Assembly: GCA_902493545.1 (NCBI GenBank)
Contig: CABUQI010000004.1
Span: forward strand, 1-31,360
Direction of reading: 5' to 3'
Origin: an uncultured Collinsella sp.
Lineage (GTDB): Bacteria > Actinomycetota > Coriobacteriia > Coriobacteriales > Coriobacteriaceae
DNA length: 31,360 nt
This document shows positions 15,459 to 23,187 of this stretch, in pieces. How positions within the stretch are numbered: the first letter of the stretch is position 1; each line of letters begins with the position of its first letter. The translations under genes were made by a program, and so were the position numbers. Under the pieces are notes generated by a model. That model saw only the letters and a program-made list of their open reading frames with translations, was not told the origin of the DNA and ran no database searches.

Positions 15459-17909
15459 ATGACCGAACACCACGCCATCAGCCGTCGAGCATTCACGTTG
15501 GGCCTAGGACTCGCAGCATTGTCGCCATTTGCAAGCCTGCCCGAAACCGCGGCGCTGGGCCTTCCCGTGCGCGCGGCATTTGCAGAAGACACGCCCACAC
15601 CGGCGAAGAGCCTCCATAGTTTCGTCATTCGCCTTCGCCCCGCGGGCTATTTTCGCACCGCAAGCGTCAACGAAGACGGCAACGTCATCGGCAACGTCTG
15701 CCACCTGTTTAATGACGGCACGTCCAGCAAACTCATCCTTGAGCGCGTAGAGACCGATGCAGATAATTCAAATTGGTATGCCATCCGCACCTTACTCAAT
15801 TTCGAAGAGCATAAAAAGACGGGCTACAGCATTTGGTCGGTCGACGGCGACTCGGACAAAGATGGAAAGGTCATCCACGTATGGAGTGGCGAGTATGACA
15901 ACAAGCCCAGCCGCGCTTTTGCGTTTGAACGCCAGTCAAACGGAGCCTATATCATCCGAGACCGCACAAACGAGAAAAAAGACATTAAGTACCTGGCCAT
16001 AGAAAAGGGCGGCAAAGACCAGGACAACAACAAGATCTGCCATAAGAGGAAGAGCATTCCGTGGGAGCTCGAACTTGTCGGTTACGACATGGGCAAGACC
16101 AATACCACGGTTAGCAGTATCGACTGGACCACGTATAGCAGCTACGTCGACGGGCCCTGTTGGATGAAATACGTCGACAACAACAAGTTCCTCGACGAAC
16201 TGAGCATCCCGGGCACGCACGATTCGGGCACCTGCAGCGTGGACAACGACACCGAGCCCCAATCCTCCCAGGCAAAATGCCAGCAGGATTACATCCCCAC
16301 GCAGCTGCTCGAAGGCGTTCGCTATTTTGATATTCGACTCGGAAAGGGTGAGAACCCCGGCATCGACCACGGAGCTTGTTACCTGCTCAAAAAAGACGGG
16401 AACTTTATGCATCTCTCCGATGTCATCGGGTACTTCAATACGTTTTTGAGCGAAAACCCGACAGAAGCGCTCATCATGCTCGTGTCGCGGGGCAATGGCG
16501 AGGCTACCGACGAAAGCCTCACGACGGCCTTGGGCAAGGTTTTTGATGAGAACCCCGACCTGTTCTACACATCGAGCCGCATCCCCACGCTGGGCGAGGT
16601 GCGCGGAAAGATCGTCCTGCTGCGTCGGTTTGGGCTCGCCGGCAACAGCGTAAGCAGCCACACATGGGGCCTCGACCTCACCGAATGGGACGACAAAATC
16701 AAGACGCATTCCGGAAAGTCCATGTGCCTCGTGAAATACGAGCAAGGCTTTGAGGCTGCGGGCAATACGGGCGACAAAGAGCCCTATAGCACAGCGGTAT
16801 ATGCCCAAGACCATTACAACTGCACGGGGTCCAGTAAAATCGACTGGGTCGATATGGCCCTGAAGGCAGCGTCCGAGTTCGAGCGCAGCACCGTAGATAT
16901 CACTGCCGCGGACGGGACAACGGTGCAGGCAACGGAGCGCTGCTGGTTTATCAACTACACGAGCTGCACGCAAAACAACCCTTTTACCGCAGCGCGAGTG
17001 GTCGACGAGCACCTGTACAAGAGCTCGTATATAAACAATAGCGGAGTTGAGAGCACAAAGGCGGACTGCCGCAAGCACATTGGCATCATTGCGTCCGACT
17101 TTGTTGATGCGGCACTGGCCCGAAGCATCTACCAGCGCAATTACGATACGCAGCACAAGCAGACGGCTTCGTGCTACCTCCCAGCCCGCATGCACATGAC
17201 ATATGGTGACTCGCTGAGCGACGCCTCGCTCCAGGACGGCAAGACCGTTGGCGAGGGTCATTTCCGCCTCGTCGACAGCAGCAACGTACTCAACGTGGCG
17301 GCTTCGGGAAGCGCTTTTGCCATCGAATACGTTGATGTCGATGCCTTGGGCAATGAGACCGTTATAGGGCTGCAGGGATCCGTGCCCATCGATATCGATC
17401 CGCGCGTGCTGACGCCTCATTTTGAGGGACTCGAAGGCCTTAAGGCCGGCGAGGACGTGCGCGCCAAGATTGCGGCATCACTCGAGGGCAAGCTCGAAAC
17501 CGATGCCTGCACGGCCCAGCTCGAGTTTATGCACGATGCAAACGGCGCTCCGGGCACGGCAGTGGCCGAGGGTGAGGCATTTGCCGCGGGGACGTATTGG
17601 GTGCGTGCGAAAGGCCTGTTGGGCGACGCGGCGCAAAACTACACGCTTGCCACCGACGGAGCCGCAAGCTTTACCGTAGCGGCCTCGGGCAGTGCAGGCG
17701 GCGCCGGCACCGGCACTGGCGCCAACGCGGGCAGCGCGGACAAGAACGGTAAGGGCAACAAGGGCAAGGGCTCGGGCGGAAAACTCGCCGACACAGGCGA
17801 CGGTTCCGGCATTGCCGCCGGGCTCGCCGCTGCCGCCGTGGCAACAACGGTTGCCGGCGCAGCAATGCTTGCCAATGACCGCGAAGACAACGAAGGTGCT
17901 AGCGAATAG
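15459..17909 (+). CDS. Secreted PI-PLC-like phosphodiesterase, Tat signal, LADTG C-terminus
   Basis: 816 aa. The N-terminus carries a twin-arginine-like signal (SRRAFTLG, Arg9-Arg10, then a hydrophobic segment ending near Ala42). Residues ~50-205 form a ricin-type or similar beta-rich module. The phosphatidylinositol-specific phospholipase C X-type barrel begins near 230: LSIPGTHDSGT with His254, and DIRLG...GIDHGACY with His304, are the two catalytic histidines of the family. A beta-domain follows, then a Gly/Ala linker, LADTG (776-780), a hydrophobic helix and an acidic tail. LAxTG is the type of signal used by class E sortases; the acidic tail is atypical. Likely action is on phosphoinositides or similar phosphodiesters outside the cell, possibly host-derived. 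Start 15459 follows GGAGAAG. Confidence 0.85.
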   Translation: MTEHHAISRRAFTLGLGLAALSPFASLPETAALGLPVRAAFAEDTPTPAKSLHSFVIRLRPAGYFRTASVNEDGNVIGNVCHLFNDGTSSKLILERVETDADNSNWYAIRTLLNFEEHKKTGYSIWSVDGDSDKDGKVIHVWSGEYDNKPSRAFAFERQSNGAYIIRDRTNEKKDIKYLAIEKGGKDQDNNKICHKRKSIPWELELVGYDMGKTNTTVSSIDWTTYSSYVDGPCWMKYVDNNKFLDELSIPGTHDSGTCSVDNDTEPQSSQAKCQQDYIPTQLLEGVRYFDIRLGKGENPGIDHGACYLLKKDGNFMHLSDVIGYFNTFLSENPTEALIMLVSRGNGEATDESLTTALGKVFDENPDLFYTSSRIPTLGEVRGKIVLLRRFGLAGNSVSSHTWGLDLTEWDDKIKTHSGKSMCLVKYEQGFEAAGNTGDKEPYSTAVYAQDHYNCTGSSKIDWVDMALKAASEFERSTVDITAADGTTVQATERCWFINYTSCTQNNPFTAARVVDEHLYKSSYINNSGVESTKADCRKHIGIIASDFVDAALARSIYQRNYDTQHKQTASCYLPARMHMTYGDSLSDASLQDGKTVGEGHFRLVDSSNVLNVAASGSAFAIEYVDVDALGNETVIGLQGSVPIDIDPRVLTPHFEGLEGLKAGEDVRAKIAASLEGKLETDACTAQLEFMHDANGAPGTAVAEGEAFAAGTYWVRAKGLLGDAAQNYTLATDGAASFTVAASGSAGGAGTGTGANAGSADKNGKGNKGKGSGGKLADTGDGSGIAAGLAAAAVATTVAGAAMLANDREDNEGASE

Positions 17910-17939
17910 GCAAGCCAGTCTTTTGGGCGCATCAACTCA

Positions 17940-17975
17940 ATCGGGGCGTAGAATACCGTTCTGCGCCCCGATTTT
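17940..17975 (+). terminator. Intrinsic terminator of the PI-PLC-like gene
   Basis: A 14-base stem with one G-U pair (17940-17953 with 17959-17972) and a loop of five bases, followed by TTTT from 17972. Confidence 0.88.
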
Positions 17976-18001
17976 CACCTTGGCCCGTACGCCGTTATCG
18001 G

Positions 18002-18271
18002 CTACATCACCATGTTCAGCGTGTTAACAAACTCCTGAGCCTTCGCACGACTGCTCGGGCTAAAGACGCAAGCGGTTAACAGTCGATTGCGCAGAAAAAC
18101 GTCGCGGCCCTTGATCCTGTTGACCCCCGTGATGTCCTTAAGGTAAACGATCTCGGTGTGCTTGCCACCAAACGTGCCCTTCTTGAGCACCTCGATACGG
18201 TTAGGCTAGATCTTGACGTCTTTAAACCTGCCCGAACCTTTGTCCTGGAACAGCAAAGTGTTGTTATCCAT
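18002..18271 (-). pseudogene. Small PH-like-domain gene interrupted by an amber codon
   Basis: Reading from ATG 18271 behind GGGAG, 21 codons run to an in-frame TAG at 18208-18206, then 67 sense codons continue in the same frame to the final TAG at 18004-18002. The flanking residues, VKI-stop-PNRIEVLKKG, read as one continuous beta-rich protein of about 89 aa in which the stop replaces what is probably a tryptophan codon (TGG). The pattern of short strands followed by a C-terminal helix (AKAQEFVNTLNMV) recalls small bacterial PH-like domains. No other frame defect is visible, so the lesion is recent, or a sequencing error. The family call is tentative. Confidence 0.65.
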
Positions 18272-18432
18272 GCGTGTCACTCCCGCGGGGTTCGCTAAAA
18301 CTGCCTCTATGGCAACATTTTAGTCACCGCAAGGCTCCCATGCGAAGGTGCCAGACAGCACAGCAATTCGTGTCCGCGCGAGGCTTTAAACTAAATGCGA
18401 TAAAGATGCATTCCACAGGAGGAAAGTGGGCG

Positions 18433-19488
18433 ATGGTGATGGGCGAACTGGCAAACCGCGGAGAATCGGCAATCGTGCCCGAAGGTTTTTATAAGCAGGT
18501 TTCCTCGATTCTCAACGCTGCTCGCGACAAGGCATATGCCGCCGTTAACTTTGCGATGGTTGAGGCATATTGGGAGATCGGCAAGAGCATTGTTGAGGAA
18601 CAAGGCGGAGAAGAGCGCGCCAGGTATGGAGAGGCGTTGCTTAAAGGACTCGCGACCAGGCTTACCACAGATTTCGGCAAAGGCTTTGATACCTCAAACC
18701 TCCGCTACATGCGGCAGTTTTATTTAGCATTCCCAATTCGTGACGCACTGCGTCACGAATTGAACTGGACACATTATCGCAGACTATCTCGCATTCCCGA
18801 CCCCGAAGCTCGCATTTGGTACATGAACGAATGCGCCGACTCTCGCTGGAGCACGCGTCAGCTCGAGCGCCAAATCAACACCATGTTCCGCGAGCGTCTA
18901 CTTGCCAGCAAGGACAAAGAGACCGTCGCCCAGGAAATCCAAAAGAGCGTCCCGGTTCATCGCCCCGAGGATATTATCCGCGACCCATATGTGCTGGAGT
19001 TTTTAGGCTTCTCGGACGATACTGCGTTTCGTGAGAGCGATTTAGAGCAGGCACTCATCACGCATCTTCAGAGGTTTCTGTTGGAACTTGGCCGCGGCTT
19101 CGCTTTCGAGGCGCGCCAAAAGCGCATCACCTTTGATGGACGCCATTTCTATATTGACCTTGTGTTTTACAACTATCTGATGCGCTGCTTCGTGCTCATC
19201 GACCTTAAGACCGATGACCTTACGCATCAGGACCTGGGCCAGATGCAAATGTATGTGAACTACTACACGCGCGAGCTCATGAACGAAGGCGACAATCCGC
19301 CCATAGGCATCGTGCTCTGCGCGGACAAAAGCGACTCGATTGTCGAGTACACGCTGCCCGAAGACAACGACCAAGTGTTTGCCGCCAAATACTTGCCGTA
19401 TCTTCCAAGCAAGGAAGAGTTGGCGCGCGAGCTGAGTGCCGAGTACCGCGCCATCAACGAAGCGACTAATGGCGAAGCGCAAGGGTAG
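18433..19488 (+). CDS. DUF1016/YhcG-family protein with PD-(D/E)XK nuclease domain
   Basis: 351 aa, cytoplasmic. The N-terminal half is helical, with the DUF1016-N landmarks: EAYWEIGKSIVE, LRYMRQFYLAFP, LNWTHYRRL and WSTRQLERQI. The C-terminal half is a PD-(D/E)XK domain with Asp242 (YIDLVFYN) and Asp257-x-Lys259 (VLIDLKTD), then QMYVNYY. Members often lie in defence or mobile regions and are predicted DNA nucleases. The gene here is followed by an ADP-ribosylglycohydrolase and R-M genes. The frame is open from 18274, but AGGAGG (18417-18422) points to ATG 18433, giving the normal family length. The codons around residues 101-110 lie inside a 29-bp perfect palindrome. Confidence 0.88.
   Translation: MVMGELANRGESAIVPEGFYKQVSSILNAARDKAYAAVNFAMVEAYWEIGKSIVEEQGGEERARYGEALLKGLATRLTTDFGKGFDTSNLRYMRQFYLAFPIRDALRHELNWTHYRRLSRIPDPEARIWYMNECADSRWSTRQLERQINTMFRERLLASKDKETVAQEIQKSVPVHRPEDIIRDPYVLEFLGFSDDTAFRESDLEQALITHLQRFLLELGRGFAFEARQKRITFDGRHFYIDLVFYNYLMRCFVLIDLKTDDLTHQDLGQMQMYVNYYTRELMNEGDNPPIGIVLCADKSDSIVEYTLPEDNDQVFAAKYLPYLPSKEELARELSAEYRAINEATNGEAQG
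18734..18762. repeat. 29-bp perfect palindrome inside the DUF1016 gene
   Basis: CAATTCGTGACGCA (18734-18747) and its exact reverse complement (18749-18762) meet at one central base. It is translated as part of PIRDALRHEL in a conserved region, so both sequence symmetry and the protein are maintained. Confidence 0.85.
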
Positions 19489-19550
19489 CAGCACGTTGCG
19501 ACCGATACCCCCGATGGCGCTCCACATCACCCGGGAAAGAGGAGCGTTCC

Positions 19551-20339
19551 ATGACAGACAGACCGAAAACAACACTGCGCGACTGCATCTATGGACTTGC
19601 CGTCGGCGACGCGCTGGGCGTTCCCTACGAGTTCAGGCCCCGCGGCACGTTCGAATGCACGGACATGATCGGCTACGGCACGCATGGGCAGCCCGCCGGC
19701 ACCTGGAGCGACGACACGTCCATGACGCTTGCTACCTGCGACTCGATTAGGGAGCTCGGGCATATCGACACCGCAGACATGCGCGACAAGTTCGTAAGCT
19801 GGATTGCCCGTGGCGAGTATACGATCGACGGCGTTTTCGATTACGGCGGCACGACCGCCCGCGCCCTGCACACCGGCAAAGGAGGCTCCGACGAGTGCGA
19901 CAACGGCAACGGTTCGCTCATGCGCATCGCTCCCCTGGCGTTCACCGATGCGACAGACGAAGAGGTCAGCGAAGTCTCCGCGATTACGCACGCCCACAAA
20001 ACGTCGACCGACGCATGCGTCATATTTGTCGAGCTGATGAGAAGCGTGATGAACGGCGCGCTTCCCTCGTGGGCACTCCATCTGAAAGGCGTGCCAGAGC
20101 AGGAAATCAGGTCAGGTGGCTTCGTGCGTGACACCCTTAAGGCAGCCACCTGGTGCTTCATCAACACTAACAGCTACGAAGATTGCGTCCTTGTCGCTGT
20201 CAACCTGGGCGACGACACCGACACCACCGCAGCCGTCGCCGGCGCCCTCGCCGGCACGGCCTACGGTATCGAGGCCATCCCGCAGGAGTGGATCGATACC
20301 TTGCGCGGTAAAGAGTTGATTGAGAACTGCATGTTTTAG
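19551..20339 (+). CDS. ADP-ribosylglycohydrolase (DraG/ARH family)
   Basis: 262 aa, cytoplasmic. It is predicted to remove ADP-ribose from proteins, nucleic acids or small molecules using two metal ions. Metal-site motifs are present: GDALGVPYEF (19-28), S53-D-D-T56, NGNGSLMR (~118-125) and GDDTDTTAAVAGALAG with Asp221, Asp222 and Asp224. It is somewhat shorter than the usual ~300 aa but no core motif is missing. GAGGAG precedes ATG 19551. It lies 62 bases after the DUF1016 gene and 32 bases before a small gene, which suggests one unit. No ADP-ribosyltransferase is nearby, so it may be a detached remnant of a toxin-antitoxin pair or a general salvage enzyme. Confidence 0.92.
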   Translation: MTDRPKTTLRDCIYGLAVGDALGVPYEFRPRGTFECTDMIGYGTHGQPAGTWSDDTSMTLATCDSIRELGHIDTADMRDKFVSWIARGEYTIDGVFDYGGTTARALHTGKGGSDECDNGNGSLMRIAPLAFTDATDEEVSEVSAITHAHKTSTDACVIFVELMRSVMNGALPSWALHLKGVPEQEIRSGGFVRDTLKAATWCFINTNSYEDCVLVAVNLGDDTDTTAAVAGALAGTAYGIEAIPQEWIDTLRGKELIENCMF

Positions 20340-20371
20340 GGTGCCATTCAATAAATAAGGCAGGAGGCATC

Positions 20372-20602
20372 ATGGAGAGGAAGATCGCGAATATTGACGA
20401 GTTCCAAGTGGACGAGAACGAGGTCCCGATGCTCCCAGCGGGACTAAGGGAGGAAGGAAACCTTTACGTCCTCCCCGACGGGCGTTACCTCCCCTGCGGA
20501 CTCTACAGGACCGCGGGCGGCGATTCGCTCATTTATGAGCCGTTCGAGCTCAGCTTCTTCGGGCAGATGCTTGCTCAAATTCAAAGAGTGCTAGAGGTTT
20601 GA
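20372..20602 (+). CDS. 76-aa acidic protein of unknown function
   Basis: I do not recognise it. ATG 20372 follows a strong AGGAGG site, and the gene lies 32 bases after the ADP-ribosylglycohydrolase on the same strand, so they are probably co-translated. The protein is acidic with a proline/glycine-rich middle (LPDGRYLPCGLY) and a helical C-terminus; no signal peptide and no membrane helix. Codon use looks like its neighbours. It may be a partner or regulator of the glycohydrolase, but that is only positional inference. Confidence 0.75.
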   Translation: MERKIANIDEFQVDENEVPMLPAGLREEGNLYVLPDGRYLPCGLYRTAGGDSLIYEPFELSFFGQMLAQIQRVLEV

Positions 20603-20737
20603 TTGCCCGTTAGATCGACACTGTTCCAAACCATGGGATGGGTAGGATGTCTCCCACCGCGGCCTGCGAGGTAAAATCTTGACCGCCGCGGAATCCGCCT
20701 GCGGGCAACGCTCCGATCTCCGATTGGGGTGAAGCCT

Positions 20738-20830
20738 ATGAACTTGTTTCTTGAAATCCTGCGCCTCTCGATGTATGTGACCGGCATTGCCCGGAACCTC
20801 TACTCGATCTGGCGGGAATATAAGCAGTAA
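20738..20830 (+). CDS. Candidate 30-aa peptide
   Basis: ATG 20738 follows GGGGTGAA at a good distance, and TAA ends at 20830, 22 bases before a strong hairpin terminator. The peptide begins MNLFLEILRLSMYV, is largely hydrophobic or aromatic with a few charges, and ends in WREYKQ. The pattern (leader, tiny amphipathic peptide, terminator) fits a type I toxin-like or regulatory peptide, but a chance ORF cannot be excluded. No antisense RNA promoter was found with confidence. Confidence 0.35.
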   Translation: MNLFLEILRLSMYVTGIARNLYSIWREYKQ

Positions 20831-20851
20831 CGGATAGCGAAGGGAGTCATG

Positions 20852-20879
20852 AAAAGGGCCGGTTGCAGCCGGCCCTTTA
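20852..20879. terminator. Hairpin terminator after the 30-aa ORF (can work in both directions)
   Basis: Ten-pair perfect stem AAAGGGCCGG/CCGGCCCTTT (20853-20862 with 20869-20878) with T-rich 3' ends on both strands. Confidence 0.75.
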
Positions 20880-20993
20880 GACGATAATACCTGCGTTGCC
20901 CGCGCTTCCGAAGTGTGACTAGCTGAGGAGCGGGTTCCGCGGCACATCCTGATTTTACCCAGTGAAGCGGCTCTTTTGCAGTCACTCCACCTT

Positions 20994-21300
20994 TTATTTA
21001 CATCCACCGCCACAAGCGGATGCCGCGCGAACGAGAGCAAAGAAACAACGCCGGCGCGGCCAACAGAACAGACAATCCATGCGACCAAAGAAATAGAAAA
21101 GCGCCCGCGGCCTCGGTTCTTCACCCAGGTCTAGGCGCTTTTCTTGGCACCATCGCACCGCATCCGCCATCGCCTCCGGCTTAGGACTGTGCCCCACTGA
21201 AATGCAATGACATGCCGCACCCATTCATCTTCACCTGCGAATAGACCAAAACGGCAAATGCACGCTGCTCCGATTCACTCCTCATGCCTTTAGCCGTCAT
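20994..21300 (-). pseudogene. Possible frameshifted gene remnant
   Basis: From ATG 21300 an open frame of 39 codons runs to TAA 21183-21181, with protein-like composition (TAKGMRSESEQRAFAVLVYS). A second frame, open from 21224 to 20994, continues with AMADAVRWCQEKRLDLGEE. Joining them by a one-base shift near 21183 gives a continuous protein-like sequence. The first frame is also open upstream of the ATG to at least 21360. No family recognised. A hairpin (21097-21105 with 21134-21142) lies within. The rest of 20880-21360 shows no gene I can support. Confidence 0.3.
21097..21142. other. 9-bp inverted repeat AAAAGCGCC/GGCGCTTTT
   Basis: Perfect arms at 21097-21105 and 21134-21142 with a 28-nt GC-rich interior. 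T-runs on the 3' arm of either strand make it terminator-like. It may end transcription entering or leaving the R-M island. Confidence 0.5.
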
Positions 21301-21365
21301 CAAGTCAATAACGAGTGGGCACGACCGGCAGGTCGGCTGGATCAGTGTAAGCCAGATTGTTTTTT

Positions 21366-21443
21366 GGTTATAAATAACCTGAGATTATATCTGGTTATCC
21401 ATAACCCGATGTGCTATAGTCCAGTCATCGGTTATTGATAACC
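21366..21443. promoter_or_regulatory. Three GGTTATnnATAACC operators around the methylase promoter
   Basis: Perfect 14-bp palindromes at 21366-21379 (centre AA), 21393-21406 (centre CC) and 21430-21443 (centre TG). A -10 box TATAGT lies at 21415-21420, and with 17-base spacing the -35 hexamer (21392-21397) falls inside the second palindrome. The third is around the expected start of transcription. Only the two central bases vary, as expected for sites of one dimeric repressor. No recognisable DNA-binding gene is adjacent. Confidence 0.85.
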
Positions 21444-21463
21444 ATCGTTTGAAAGGACTCACA

Positions 21464-23185
21464 TTGTTTAACACCAGTGCACAGACAAAAGAAATCGGCT
21501 GGACCCTCACGACCCGTCTCCGCGGTTCATTGCCCTCCGAATATCTCTACCCACTCGTATATCTCGCGCGTTTCGCTCAAAAAACCGGCAGATGTGACGA
21601 CCACGCCGAAATGATTGAGCTCGCATCCCAGGGAGACGACGATATCGCCGCACTGCTCAATCACGCCTATAAGCGAATTACCGCAGACGGATCGTTCGAC
21701 GAACTCCTTGCCGTTCTTTCCAGTTTCAGCGAAGAAGCAATCGATAAATTCCTTCAGGACGGCCCGATTAGCCAGGGAATCTTTGGCGGAGAGTCCTCGA
21801 CCCCCGAGGGAATCACGCACCTCGCACTTGCCGTTCTGGATATTAAGTCCGGTGAGAAGGTCATTGACTTTGGCTGCGGAACAGGCAATTTCCTCGAAGC
21901 TGCCGCAGCGAAATGCCTCGACGCCGAGCTTATGGGCGTCGAACTCAATTCAGACATCCTCGCCATCGCAAAGCTCCGTTCCAAAGTTAAGGGTTCGAAG
22001 ATTTGCTACGCCCTTGATGACATGTTCCGCTATTTCGACAGCAGCATTGAGCACAATCCTGTAGATAAGGCGTTCTCCAACTACCCCTGGGGCATGCAGA
22101 CCAAGATGTTCTCCAAGAGTTCTGATTACATCGAGAAAGTCATGAAGGGCCAGGAACGCTACAGTCGTCCGTCGTCATCCGATTGGGTTTTCAACCGCCT
22201 GCTTGTCGATTCCCTCAAAAAGGGAGGGACCGCCGCCGCAGTTATGTCGAACGGCGCGTGCTTTAATGGCACGGATAAACCGGTTCGCGAATACTTCGTT
22301 AAGAACGGCTTCATTAAAGCGATTGTCGCACTGCCCAAGGGGGTCTTTGCTCCCTACACGATGATTCAAACGTCGTTCGTCGTCCTTAGCGCAGGCGGCT
22401 CCAAGGGGGTTCGCTTTGTCGATGCAACTGATTTGGGCACTAATGATCGCCGCAGCTGCTCAATTGACGAAACCGCCATTAACGCGATTGTCGAGCGCCT
22501 TGACTCCGATTCCGAAAAGAGTGTTTTCAAAACACTTGATGAAATTGCGGCGCGCGACTTCGATCTCTCTGCAAAGCGTTATCTCGAAAAAGAAATCCAG
22601 GTCCCGAATGGAGTTGAGCTCGGGAGCGTCGCAAAAATCATGAGAGGCGCAAGTGTTCGCGCAGCAGAACTCGATGCACTTGTCTGCGACGAAGACACCG
22701 GAATCAGCTATCTCAACCTAGGCAATATCTCTGATGGGTCTATTGACGACGACCTTCCGAACCTTTCCACACTCGACACGAAACTTGAGAAGTATCGTAT
22801 TCACAACGGCGACGTCCTTATCTCAAAATCCGGCGCCCCGTTCAAGATTGCGGTTGCCGAGGTCCCTGAAGATCGAAAAATCATCGCGAATGGAAACCTG
22901 TACGTGTTGAGCGTCAACAGGGAAAAGATTGATCCGCACTACCTCGCCGCGTTTTTCTCGAGCCCTTCTGGCAAAGAACTCCTTGCCCGTGAAGCAGTCG
23001 GCACCACCATACCCAGTGTGCCCATCAAAGCTCTCAGTAACATCAAGGTGCCCCTCGAGGACGCCGATCGTCAGAAGACGATTGCCGATGCCTATCTCGC
23101 CAAGACAGACGAGATCAAGTTGTTAAAGTTACGTCTATCTCGAGCTCGTCAGGAACTTATCGACCTTTTCGATGAGGAGGGTTAG
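21464..23185 (+). CDS. Single-chain type I-like adenine methylase fused to a specificity domain
   Basis: 573 aa. Residues ~1-100 are helical as in HsdM. The N6-adenine methylase core has motif I D135-FGCGTG-N and motif IV N206-Y-P-W209, a variant of NPP(F/Y) in which the first proline is tyrosine. From ~385 the chain becomes a specificity-like half: a single target-recognition domain (YLNLGNISDG, NGDVLISKSG, GTTIPSVPIKALSNIKVPL) and a C-terminal coiled coil. It may methylate DNA as a dimer with a symmetric target. The frame opens at 21449, but AAAGGA at 21452-21457 marks TTG 21464 as the start. It is followed after two bases by the 179-aa gene. The promoter carries three operators. No nuclease is part of this pair. 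Confidence 0.85.
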   Translation: MFNTSAQTKEIGWTLTTRLRGSLPSEYLYPLVYLARFAQKTGRCDDHAEMIELASQGDDDIAALLNHAYKRITADGSFDELLAVLSSFSEEAIDKFLQDGPISQGIFGGESSTPEGITHLALAVLDIKSGEKVIDFGCGTGNFLEAAAAKCLDAELMGVELNSDILAIAKLRSKVKGSKICYALDDMFRYFDSSIEHNPVDKAFSNYPWGMQTKMFSKSSDYIEKVMKGQERYSRPSSSDWVFNRLLVDSLKKGGTAAAVMSNGACFNGTDKPVREYFVKNGFIKAIVALPKGVFAPYTMIQTSFVVLSAGGSKGVRFVDATDLGTNDRRSCSIDETAINAIVERLDSDSEKSVFKTLDEIAARDFDLSAKRYLEKEIQVPNGVELGSVAKIMRGASVRAAELDALVCDEDTGISYLNLGNISDGSIDDDLPNLSTLDTKLEKYRIHNGDVLISKSGAPFKIAVAEVPEDRKIIANGNLYVLSVNREKIDPHYLAAFFSSPSGKELLAREAVGTTIPSVPIKALSNIKVPLEDADRQKTIADAYLAKTDEIKLLKLRLSRARQELIDLFDEEG

Positions 23186-23187
23186 CT

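Noticed and set aside
15936..17420. 494-codon minus-strand frame inside the PI-PLC-like gene
   Set aside because: The plus-strand frame carries the catalytic histidines, signal peptide and terminator; the minus frame has no such support.
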